From contig CAZKZI010000069.1 in the NCBI GenBank assembly GCA_964557205.1, positions 1-16,248 on the forward strand: DNA of 16,248 nt, in the 5' to 3' direction. Positions 7,401-14,008 of the stretch are shown here, in pieces. Origin of the DNA: JAQVQN01 sp964557205 (GTDB lineage: Bacteria > Verrucomicrobiota > Kiritimatiellia > RFP12 > UBA1067). Position 1 is the first letter of the stretch. The number at the start of each line of letters is the position of its first letter. The notes beneath the pieces are model-generated. The model searched no databases, was not told the DNA's origin, and saw only the letters and a list, made by a program, of their open reading frames with translations. A program made the translations under genes and the position numbers.

Positions 7401-8645
7401 ATGACCGAACAGATGCCGCTGAACACGCGCGTTAAATTGAGTGCCATGATGTTTTTGCAATTCATGATGTTCGCGGCCTTTTGGGCAGCACTCGCACCTT
7501 ATGTGACTAACCAAGGCGAAAGCTGGTCGGCGTGGAAACCGTGGATACTATCGACGATGGCGCTAGGCTCACTGGCCGCGCCACTCATGGGCATGTTCGC
7601 AGACCGTTACTTCAACGGTGAAAAGGTTCTGGCTTTCTCAAACCTTGTTTGTGCTGTGATGCTTTTCATGACGGCACGCGCGACATCCGGTCTTATGGTT
7701 TTTATCTGCCTGCTGATCGCGCTACTGTTCTATATGCCGACGTGGGGTCTGACCGCGGCGATCGCGATGGCCAACAGTCCGGCAGAGCAGTTTCCGCAGA
7801 TCCGGGTTTTCGGCACCATCGGATGGGTTGCCTCCGTGCTGTTCGGCCTGGCGGCCATGCAGTTTTTCGGAGTCAAGATCGACGGCACGAACATCCCGTT
7901 TTATTGCGGCGCTGCCGTGGCGGTGGCTGCCTCCGTGGTCGCCTGGCTCTGCCCCCCCACCCCTCCTAAAGGCAAAGGGCAGCCTTTCTCGGTAGTGGAC
8001 GCCTTAGGGCTGCGCGCGCTTTCAATGTTGAAGGAAAAAAACTTTGCTATTTTCATTTTTGTGACGCTGGTGGCCATGATCCCGTTCAATATCCACTTCG
8101 CGTTTTTAGGTGACTTCCTCGCATCAAAAGGGTTCCAGCAACTCACGGCCGTCAGCTACATAGGTCAGGCCGCCGAGGTCTTCTGTATGCTGCTGGTTAC
8201 CTGGGCCATGCGTAAGTTCGGCGTGAAATGGTCTATCGTGGCCGGTCTGACAGCTTTGGCGCTGCGTTATGTGGCTTACTACTTCGCGGCAGGCGATATG
8301 ACTTCGCTGGTGTATATCGGTATCCTGATACATGGTGTCATCTTCGGTTTCTTTGTGGTCGGCGGGCAGATTTACGTCGGCAAGACCGCTGCGGCCGAAA
8401 TGCAGGGGCAGGCGCAGGGCTTATATGCGCTGATGGCGTTCGGCATCGGCTCCTTCATCGGAACCTTCGTCAACGACGCTTTGATAAAGTTCTACACGAA
8501 GCCCACGGTCTTGGCAGACGGCGTCACGACTGTGCTGCAAGGCAATTGGAGCAGCGTCTGGCTGGTGACGCTTGTTTGCGCCATCGTTTGCCTGGCAGTC
8601 ATGGCAATCTTCTTCAACCCCAAAATGGAAGAGCAAAAGTCTTAG
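7401..8645 (+). CDS. MFS transporter, NupG/nucleoside:H+ symporter-like
   Basis: A 414-residue inner-membrane carrier with about twelve hydrophobic helices. The conserved MFS loop between helices 2 and 3 appears as GMFADRYFNGEK (about 64-75). GQIYVGKTAAAEMQGQAQGL (about 307-326) is typical of the NupG/XapB nucleoside:proton symporter family. In PVC and Bacteroidetes genomes, members of this family often sit with sugar genes, so the substrate may be a nucleoside or a sugar. Its place behind the sialidase-like gene favours a glycan-derived monosaccharide; this is inference. Two in-frame ATGs occur, at 7398 and 7401. GGAG (7391-7394) is 3 nt from the first and 6 nt from the second, so 7401 is preferred. 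Its stop is one base from the ATG of an apparent kinase remnant. Confidence 0.85.
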   Translation: MTEQMPLNTRVKLSAMMFLQFMMFAAFWAALAPYVTNQGESWSAWKPWILSTMALGSLAAPLMGMFADRYFNGEKVLAFSNLVCAVMLFMTARATSGLMVFICLLIALLFYMPTWGLTAAIAMANSPAEQFPQIRVFGTIGWVASVLFGLAAMQFFGVKIDGTNIPFYCGAAVAVAASVVAWLCPPTPPKGKGQPFSVVDALGLRALSMLKEKNFAIFIFVTLVAMIPFNIHFAFLGDFLASKGFQQLTAVSYIGQAAEVFCMLLVTWAMRKFGVKWSIVAGLTALALRYVAYYFAAGDMTSLVYIGILIHGVIFGFFVVGGQIYVGKTAAAEMQGQAQGLYALMAFGIGSFIGTFVNDALIKFYTKPTVLADGVTTVLQGNWSSVWLVTLVCAIVCLAVMAIFFNPKMEEQKS

Positions 8646-8646
8646 C

Positions 8647-8679
8647 ATGGGCCGTTACCTGATCGGCATAGACAAAGGA
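8647..8679 (+). pseudogene. possible 5' remnant of an FGGY-family sugar kinase
   Basis: One base after the transporter stop, an ATG opens MGRYLIGIDKG before the reading frame becomes unrelated and stops at 8716-8718. The string matches the N-terminal phosphate-loop start of FGGY carbohydrate kinases ((Y)xIGIDxGT...). The following Thr and the rest of the gene are absent. The likely history is a deletion joining the kinase start to the region just before the next gene, whose AAAGGA lies within the remnant. Eleven codons are little evidence, so chance resemblance remains possible. Confidence 0.35.
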
Positions 8680-8686
8680 ATACTTC

Positions 8687-9655
8687 ATGGAAAACCGCAA
8701 CCTATGTCCAATTTGTAAAACCCTCAACGTGAACCATTCCAGTGCCGGAGCCAATACGGCTGAAGTCCACTGCCCGCGTTGTGGTCGCTTCCTGATACAG
8801 ACCTTGGCCGAAACACGATTGCTGAACAGCCCGCCGGCTTTCCCGCCGGTCCATCTGCTCTCCGGCCTTTGCCGCAACACATGGGAGATGCTAGGCGAGA
8901 AAACCCTAGTGACGGTTGACGTGTTTCAGTCCTGGGCCAACCTTGACAAGGCTGCGAAAATACTGGTGCCGCGTGACACAGATCTTTCGGGAAAATGCGA
9001 TTATCTGCTCAAATACTTACGCCGCAAATCCAAGGCCTTGTCCGACGCCGTCAGTTTCAGCCCGTCTGAGTTGTCGGTGGGCTTCTGCGCCAACAAAAAA
9101 GAGCTGCTTTTCTGCCTGCGTTACCTGAGCGATAAAGGGTTGGTCGAAGAGGATTCAGGCAATCAACGAGGCAAAGGCCCGTCAAACGCCGGCCTGTCAT
9201 ACCGCCTGACCCCGGCCGGATGGCTAGCTCTTGAGCTGCCGGTCGAAACCGCAGAGCCTTTGGCAGTCGTGACCCTCTCCATGGAAAACAACGATGACTC
9301 GCTCTGGTCACAGGGTTTTGCGGCCGGTGTGCAGAAAGCCGGATATAAGGCCGTTCGAATCGACAACCGCGAGCACGCCAATAAGATCAATGACGAAATG
9401 ATCGTCGGTGTCAGGCACTCCCGCATTCTCATCGCCGACCTTACAGGCCATTCGCCATTAGCCTATTTTCAGGCTGGGCTGGCGGCCGGGCTGGGCAAAC
9501 CCGTTTTCTGGACCTGTGAAGAGCGGACCGCGCAAGAAAAGAAGTTGCATCTGGAAATACGGCAGAACCTGGTCACCACATGGTCACAAGACAAGCTGGA
9601 AGAGTTCGCGCACCGCCTGCACCAAAGGATAGAGGCCGCACTAGGACGGCCATAA
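8687..9655 (+). CDS. zinc-ribbon / winged-helix / deoxyribosyltransferase-like protein of unknown function
   Basis: A 322-residue, probably cytosolic protein with no assigned function. An N-terminal zinc ribbon uses C7-x2-C10 and C29-x2-C32. A middle region (about 125-185; SPSELSVGFCANKKELLFCLRYLSDKGLVEED then a YRLTPAGW strand) looks like a winged helix. The C-terminal domain (about 192-322) resembles the nucleoside 2-deoxyribosyltransferase-like Rossmannoid fold. It has IDNREHANKINDEMI, SRILIADLTG and YFQAGLAAGLGKPVFWTC. Relatives I know of usually read (V/I)YFEAG at the last motif, with the Glu corresponding to the nucleophile of true transferases. Here it is Gln262 (codon CAG, 9470-9472). 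AAAGGA precedes the ATG. The next gene starts 4 nt after the stop, so the two are probably coupled. It could be a nucleotide sensor or effector with a regulatory DNA-binding part; activity is not predictable from sequence. Confidence 0.75.
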   Translation: MENRNLCPICKTLNVNHSSAGANTAEVHCPRCGRFLIQTLAETRLLNSPPAFPPVHLLSGLCRNTWEMLGEKTLVTVDVFQSWANLDKAAKILVPRDTDLSGKCDYLLKYLRRKSKALSDAVSFSPSELSVGFCANKKELLFCLRYLSDKGLVEEDSGNQRGKGPSNAGLSYRLTPAGWLALELPVETAEPLAVVTLSMENNDDSLWSQGFAAGVQKAGYKAVRIDNREHANKINDEMIVGVRHSRILIADLTGHSPLAYFQAGLAAGLGKPVFWTCEERTAQEKKLHLEIRQNLVTTWSQDKLEEFAHRLHQRIEAALGRP

Positions 9656-9659
9656 CCAT

Positions 9660-10148
9660 ATGATTTGCCACGCACTACACAATCCCGACGCTTATCTGCC
9701 ACGGCACCACACGCCAGAAAAGACGGTTTCAGAATCCGTAACTGAGGCGTCAATATCGGATGAGGCTGGACCGCTGCCTTCCAGCATCACTATACTGCTG
9801 GTGGAAGATGAGTTGGCTGTGTTGAAGTTGACCAAGATACTTTTACAAAAGACCGGATACACTGTACTGGAGGCCAATCATCCGCAAAAAGCGTTAACCA
9901 TAGTCCAGGAGCATAAGGGAGATATTCACTTACTGTTGACCGATATTATGATGCCGGAGATTAACGGGCTTGAACTCTCGGAAATCATTGACAAAAAGCG
10001 CCCCGGCATCAAAAAGCTATTCATGTCAGCTTACACAGCCGCTATTATCGACAAACACGGAATCCTGCGAAAAAATACACATTTTATGGAAAAGCCTTTC
10101 ACGCGTGAAGTTTTGGAAAGTAAAGTCAGGGAGGCTCTTTCTTCATAA
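9660..10148 (+). CDS. single-domain (CheY-like) response regulator
   Basis: A 162-residue protein. An unstructured-looking N-terminal stretch (1-42) precedes one receiver domain (43-162) and there is no output domain. Receiver residues are intact: the acidic cluster VEDE (48-51), phosphoacceptor Asp95 in LLTDIMMPEING, Ser123 in FMSAYT, and Lys145 in EKPF. The FMSxYT...F(L/M)xKPF style is common in the C-terminal receivers of hybrid histidine kinases, so it may descend from such a domain. There is no kinase in the window. No good Shine-Dalgarno sequence precedes ATG 9660. The 4-nt gap from the upstream gene suggests translational coupling with it. Partner kinase and target are unknown. Confidence 0.85.
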   Translation: MICHALHNPDAYLPRHHTPEKTVSESVTEASISDEAGPLPSSITILLVEDELAVLKLTKILLQKTGYTVLEANHPQKALTIVQEHKGDIHLLLTDIMMPEINGLELSEIIDKKRPGIKKLFMSAYTAAIIDKHGILRKNTHFMEKPFTREVLESKVREALSS

Positions 10149-10172
10149 CATGCGCGTCGCGTCTGCAACAAG

Positions 10173-10203
10173 GGGTGTAATTCGCATTTGTTGAATCGCA
10201 CCC
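10173..10203. repeat. 31-nt hairpin repeat, copy B
   Basis: Arms GGGTGTAATTC and GAATCGCACCC around the loop GCATTTGTT. The left arm has two changes against copy A at 7243, weakening the stem. The element starts 24 nt after the response regulator stop. It is flanked on both sides by the octamer TGCAACAA (10164-10171 and 10204-10211), with one extra G before the left arm, which resembles a target-site duplication. Mobility is not shown. Confidence 0.6.
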
Positions 10204-10237
10204 TGCAACAAAAACACTCACAGATGACGATGCTTTT

Positions 10238-10264
10238 TTGCTATCATAGCAACCGTTGTACAAC
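10238..10264. promoter_or_regulatory. paired palindromes upstream of recA (candidate operator)
   Basis: TTGCTAT-C-ATAGCAA (10238-10252) is a perfect 7-bp inverted repeat with a one-base centre. Two nt further is the perfect palindrome GTTGTACAAC (10255-10264). Both lie 30-56 nt before the recA ATG, where a damage-response repressor could bind. A -10-like TATCAT lies inside the first palindrome. Neither site matches the E. coli LexA box or a TGTTC-N4-GAACA motif, so the regulator is unidentified. Confidence 0.4.
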
Positions 10265-10293
10265 CCCTACCCTTTTTGTATCAGGAGAACTTT

Positions 10294-11325
10294 ATGGCCG
10301 ATAAGAAAAGCAGCAACACACAACTTGAAGCGGTATTGAGTCAGATCCGTAAAGAATTTGGCGACTCAGCTATTATGCGCATGGGCGATGCCGAAGCATT
10401 CAAAGACATCGCGGTGATCTCAACCGGTGCTTTCTCGCTCAATCTGGCTCTCGGCGTGGGAGGCCTGCCGCGTGGGCGGGTCGTGGAAATCTACGGGCAG
10501 GAAGCATCCGGCAAGACCACGCTGGCCCTGCATGTGATAGCTAACGCCCAGCAGAGCGGAGGCTTGGCCGCCTTTGTGGATGCCGAACATGCGATGGATC
10601 CGAACTACGCCCGTCGCATCGGCGTGAACCTTGACGATCTTCTGGTATCACAACCCAACTCCGGCGAAGAGGCGCTGACCATTACCGAACAACTGGTAAA
10701 AAGCGGCGCGCTGGATGTGGTGGTCGTCGACTCCGTGGCCGCGCTCGCGCCGCAGGCGGAACTGGACGGCAACATGGGAGACTCCCACATGGGTCTGCAA
10801 GCCCGTCTCATGTCCCAAGCCATGCGTAAACTCACCAGCGCCATTTCCCAAACCAAGACCCTCTGCATCTTTACCAATCAGGTGCGCGACAAGATCGGCG
10901 TCGTGTTCGGCAACCCCCAAACCACCCCCGGCGGCAAGGCCTTGAAATTTTATTCTTCGGTGCGCCTCAATGTCCAGCGCATCGGCGCGATCAAAGATCC
11001 CACCGGTGCGGTTATCGGCAACCGCACGCGCGTCAAAGTGGTCAAAAACAAAGTCTCGCCGCCTTTCACCGAGGCTGAGTTCGACATTCTTTACGCCCGC
11101 GGAATCTCTTGGGAAGGTTCCGTACTCGACGCAGCCATAGCGCACAACATCGTCACTAAACGCGGTTCGTGGATCAGTTTCGAGGACGAGCAGATCGGCC
11201 AAGGCAGCATCGCGTCCACAGAGTTTTTGCGCGCCCACCCCGAGATCGTCGAAAAGATCATAGCTAAAATCAAGGCCGAACCCGCCCTAGCTATCAGCAA
11301 AACCAAGAAGGCGCCCGCCGATTAA
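10294..11325 (+). CDS. recA: RecA recombinase
   Basis: A 343-residue DNA-dependent ATPase that forms filaments for homologous recombination and triggers LexA self-cleavage. The start at 10294 has AGGAG (10283-10287) 6 nt upstream and matches the usual short N-terminus; an in-frame ATG at 10276 is rejected. Walker A reads GQEASGKT (68-75) instead of the common GPESSGKT. Walker B is VVVVDS (142-147). DNA-binding loop L2 is GNPQTTPGGKALKFYSS (206-222), and FTNQVRDKIGV replaces the commoner FINQ. The C-terminal tail is short and basic (SKTKKAPAD) instead of acidic. alaS follows after 54 nt; the recA-alaS neighbourhood is known in other bacteria, but recX is missing here. Confidence 0.98.
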   Translation: MADKKSSNTQLEAVLSQIRKEFGDSAIMRMGDAEAFKDIAVISTGAFSLNLALGVGGLPRGRVVEIYGQEASGKTTLALHVIANAQQSGGLAAFVDAEHAMDPNYARRIGVNLDDLLVSQPNSGEEALTITEQLVKSGALDVVVVDSVAALAPQAELDGNMGDSHMGLQARLMSQAMRKLTSAISQTKTLCIFTNQVRDKIGVVFGNPQTTPGGKALKFYSSVRLNVQRIGAIKDPTGAVIGNRTRVKVVKNKVSPPFTEAEFDILYARGISWEGSVLDAAIAHNIVTKRGSWISFEDEQIGQGSIASTEFLRAHPEIVEKIIAKIKAEPALAISKTKKAPAD

Positions 11326-11379
11326 TCTGGCCTCTTTTCTGACTCAAGTTACCTCTTTGTCAATGCGCACCTATATCAC

Positions 11380-13176
11380 ATGAAACTTACTGCTGACCAA
11401 TTGCGTGACAAGTACCTGACTTTCTTTGAATCAAAAGGCCACAAGATTATCTCCGGCGCTTCGCTGATCCCAGAGAACGATCCGACCGTGCTGTTCACCA
11501 CCGCAGGTATGCACTCCTTGGTGCCCTACCTGCTCGGCGAGAAACATCCCTCCGGCACACGCCTGACCAGTGTGCAGAAATGCGTCCGCACCGGCGACAT
11601 AGATGCTGTGGGTGACACCTGCCACCTCACCTTCTTCGAGATGCTCGGCAACTGGTCGCTCGGCGACTATTTCAAAAAAGAGGCGATCGAGTGGTCGTTT
11701 GAGTTCCTCACCAAACACCTGGACTTCACGCCGGATCAGATCAGCGTCACGGTCTTCCAAGGCGCGGATAACATCCCGCGCGATGACGAGGCGATCGCCG
11801 TCTGGCGCACTCTAGGTATCCCCGACTCGCGCATTCACGCACTGCCGAAAGAAGACAACTGGTGGGGTCCGGCTGGCGCCACTGGACCATGCGGGCCGGA
11901 CACCGAGATGTTTATCGACAACGGCCAACCTTGCTGCGGCGCGGATTGCCGCCCGGGCTGCCGCTGCGGCAAGTACATTGAGATATGGAACAATGTCTTC
12001 ATGCAGTACAACAAGACTGCCGAAGGCACCTATTTGCCGCTCAAACAACACAATGTCGACACAGGCATGGGCGTGGAGCGCACCATCTGTATGCTGAACG
12101 GCTATGCCACGGTCTATGACACCGAGCTGTTCGCGCCCCTCATGTCCAAAATCCGGGATCTTTCGACTGCACGCCCGGAGAATGAGGAAAGCGCCACGCG
12201 AGCCGGGCGCATCATAGCCGATCACATGCGCACGTCGGTATTCATCCTCGGCGACCCCAAGGGCGGCGTCAAGCCGGGTAATGTCGGCGCCAACTATGTG
12301 CTGAGACGCCTGATCCGGCGTTCTGTGCGCTACGCCAAGATGCTGGGCATCGCGTCCGGATACACCCGCGTCCTGACTGAAGTTGTTATCGACAACTACA
12401 AGCATGTCTATCCAGAGCTTGAGCGTAACCGGCAAACCATCATTGACGAACTGACCGCTGAGGAAGAGCGTTTTGAGAAGACACTGGCTACTGGTCAGCG
12501 CGAGTTCGACAAAGTCGCATCCTCCCTCAAACAACACGGGCAGACCGTCTTGTCCGGCCGCACAGCCTTCAAGCTTTACGACACCTACGGCTTCCCTCTG
12601 GATTTTACGCGTGAGTTGGCTGAGGAACAGGGCCTCGCGATTGACGAAAAGGGTTATGAGGCCGCCTTTAAAAAACACCAAGAACTCTCAAAGCAGGGTG
12701 ACGCCAACTTCAAAGGTGGCTTGGCTGACAACTCAGCCGTAACCACCCGCCTGCACACCGCCACGCACCTGCTCCACAAGGCACTTCAAATTGTGCTCGG
12801 TCCGCATGCTTTGCAGAAGGGCTCCAATATCACACCCGAACGCCTGCGTTTCGATTTCGCGCATCCGGAAAAAATGACGCCCGAGCAGATCCGGCAGGTT
12901 GAGGATATCGTAAACGAGCAGATAAAGAGTAATCTGCCGGTGACCGTGACCACCATGACGATAGAAGAGGCCAAGGCTAAAGGTGCCACCGCGCTTTTCG
13001 CCGCCAAATATGACGAGCAGGTCAAAGTCTACGCTGCCGGGGATTTTTCGATGGAAGTCTGCGGCGGACCGCATGTGGGAAACACCGGCGAGCTCGGCGG
13101 CTTCAAGATTAAGAAAGAAGAGTCCTCTTCAGCCGGCGTCCGTCGTATTAAAGCCGTGATAACCAACAAAGACTGA
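11380..13176 (+). CDS. alaS: alanyl-tRNA synthetase, short form without C-Ala domain
   Basis: Class II synthetase that charges tRNA-Ala. All catalytic parts are present: FTTAGMHSLVPYLLG and TSVQKCVRTGDIDAVGDTCHLTFFEMLGNWSLGDYF (about 39-97), then GPCGPDTEMF and a Cys-rich insert with C185, C186, C190, C194 and C196, followed by YIEIWNNVFMQY and VDTGMGVER. The editing site is complete: H459-x3-H463 and C561-x3-H565. The protein ends just after AGVRRIKAVI at residue 598, while typical bacterial AlaS is about 870-880 residues. The dimerising C-Ala domain is absent. The linker between KHQELSK and the editing domain is also shortened, apparently lacking the beta-barrel subdomain. This compact architecture is familiar from candidate-phyla bacteria, so it is a real form, not a truncated gene. 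No strong Shine-Dalgarno sequence; probably co-transcribed with recA. Confidence 0.95.
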   Translation: MKLTADQLRDKYLTFFESKGHKIISGASLIPENDPTVLFTTAGMHSLVPYLLGEKHPSGTRLTSVQKCVRTGDIDAVGDTCHLTFFEMLGNWSLGDYFKKEAIEWSFEFLTKHLDFTPDQISVTVFQGADNIPRDDEAIAVWRTLGIPDSRIHALPKEDNWWGPAGATGPCGPDTEMFIDNGQPCCGADCRPGCRCGKYIEIWNNVFMQYNKTAEGTYLPLKQHNVDTGMGVERTICMLNGYATVYDTELFAPLMSKIRDLSTARPENEESATRAGRIIADHMRTSVFILGDPKGGVKPGNVGANYVLRRLIRRSVRYAKMLGIASGYTRVLTEVVIDNYKHVYPELERNRQTIIDELTAEEERFEKTLATGQREFDKVASSLKQHGQTVLSGRTAFKLYDTYGFPLDFTRELAEEQGLAIDEKGYEAAFKKHQELSKQGDANFKGGLADNSAVTTRLHTATHLLHKALQIVLGPHALQKGSNITPERLRFDFAHPEKMTPEQIRQVEDIVNEQIKSNLPVTVTTMTIEEAKAKGATALFAAKYDEQVKVYAAGDFSMEVCGGPHVGNTGELGGFKIKKEESSSAGVRRIKAVITNKD

Positions 13177-13250
13177 AAATCCACGGTCCCAAGACCTGCC
13201 AGCAACAGCAATCGTATCCTTATAACGCCCCGGACGCAGGACCCGGGAGT

Positions 13251-13274
13251 CAGGGTTCAGGGTTCAGGGTTCAG
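13251..13274. repeat. heptamer tandem repeat
   Basis: Three exact copies of CAGGGTT plus a partial fourth (CAG). Short G/T-rich tandem tracts of this type are common in intergenic DNA and prone to slippage; no function is implied. Confidence 0.75.
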
Positions 13275-13332
13275 TCGGATGCGCGGCTGGGCCGCAAATA
13301 ATCGCGGGGTCTATGCGGATGCCTAGGGGATG

Positions 13333-13412
13333 CGTCCCTACCATGCGATGCGTGTGCCTGGTAGGGATGGTTCCCCGAACCGTCCGCCGATCCCGCGCTA
13401 TGCGGGATCGAT
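13333..13412. repeat. palindrome-rich dispersed repeat, copy 1
   Basis: The part shared with the window's right end is 13357-13412. It opens with CCTGGTAGGGATGGTT, continues through ACCGTCCG and ends in the hairpin GATCCCGC-GCTAT-GCGGGATC (13389-13409). Upstream, TCCCTACCA (13335-13343) pairs with TGGTAGGGA (13359-13367). The repeat matches 16191-16248 except for about three substitutions and a 2-nt indel. REP-like or a non-autonomous miniature element; it encodes nothing. Confidence 0.7.
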
Positions 13413-13469
13413 TACGCAGGTTGACCAAGTGTTCCCTATGTCCTGCTTGTACCTGTCCATCAACCAATA

Positions 13470-13484
13470 ACTAGCTTCGCTAGT
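13470..13484 (-). terminator. possible weak terminator hairpin after nrdR
   Basis: The 6-bp inverted repeat ACTAGC-TTC-GCTAGT lies 35 nt beyond the nrdR stop. On the minus strand it is followed by TATTGGTTG, only weakly U-rich. It is a plausible end for the dnaX-nrdR transcript, but short enough to be chance. Confidence 0.3.
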
Positions 13485-13519
13485 ATATATACCGTGAGTT
13501 TGTACATTGTTGAGGGCTG

Positions 13520-13966
13520 TCAGGTCTCGACCATGTCCTTGACCGCCTTCAGGAACTGATTCACATCAGCAAAGCGGCGGTAAACGGAAGCGAAGCGTAT
13601 GTAGGCCACATCGTCAAGACGCTGCAACCGCTTCATTACGGCTTGGCCGATCTGTTCCGAGGTAACCTCGCTCTCGCCTTCAAAACTTTCGATGATTTGA
13701 TCCACGAGGTCATGTATCTGGTCGGCGCTGACCGGACGTTTCTCGCACGCACGCATCAGACCGCGCTCCAGTTTCAGACGGCTGAATTCCTCGCGCCGCT
13801 TATCGCGCTTGATCACACGCAACTCGTCCTTGACGATCTCCTCGTATGTCGTAAACCGGCACTCGCAGGCCAGACATTGCCGCCGACGCCTTATAGACGC
13901 CCCTTCACGTGCCGCCCGACTGTCCAAAACCTTATCATCCAAATGACCACACTTAGGACATCGCAT
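13520..13966 (-). CDS. nrdR: transcriptional repressor NrdR
   Basis: A 148-residue, full-length NrdR. It is a nucleotide-sensing repressor that binds NrdR boxes before ribonucleotide reductase genes when dATP/ATP load its ATP-cone. The zinc ribbon has C3-x2-C6 and C31-x2-C34 (CLACECRFTTYE), with the basic RRRRQC segment. The ATP-cone domain (about 47-137) begins VIKRDKRREEFSRLKLERGL and includes VDQIIESF and DVAYIRFASVYRRF. AGGGGG is 4 nt before the ATG. It is the last gene of a minus-strand set, 42 nt after the double-receiver gene, so it is probably expressed with dnaX. No nrd reductase gene is in the window. Confidence 0.97.
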   Translation of the reverse strand: MRCPKCGHLDDKVLDSRAAREGASIRRRRQCLACECRFTTYEEIVKDELRVIKRDKRREEFSRLKLERGLMRACEKRPVSADQIHDLVDQIIESFEGESEVTSEQIGQAVMKRLQRLDDVAYIRFASVYRRFADVNQFLKAVKDMVET

Positions 13967-14008
13967 ATAACCCCCTGAAACCGAGTGTCAAAACCCGCGC
14001 CGACCGTC

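Larger units (their letters stand above)
13177..13519. other. repeat-rich intergenic region between convergent alaS and nrdR
   Basis: This 343-nt stretch has no supportable gene. From left to right it holds about 70 nt without clear signals, a CAGGGTT tandem repeat (13251-13274), a palindrome-rich repeat also found at 16191-16248 (13333-13412), and a small hairpin near the end of nrdR (13470-13484). Confidence 0.7.

Noticed and set aside
8687..10148. A complete anti-phage defence system made of the zinc-ribbon protein and response regulator
   Set aside because: Only the nucleotide-processing-like fold hints at it. There are no other defence or mobile genes, the active-site Glu is changed, and the neighbours are housekeeping genes. 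Kept as an uncharacterised pair.
11812..12681. 289-codon reading frame antisense to alaS
   Set aside because: It lies wholly inside the conserved synthetase gene in the opposite strand, and its translation shows no family features.
11380..13176. alaS as a truncated pseudogene
   Set aside because: The end is clean after a complete editing site, the linker is shortened in a coherent way, and no further synthetase sequence follows in any frame of 13177-13519.
13251..13274. CRISPR-like repeat
   Set aside because: The repeats are 7 nt, directly tandem, without spacers and without cas genes nearby.
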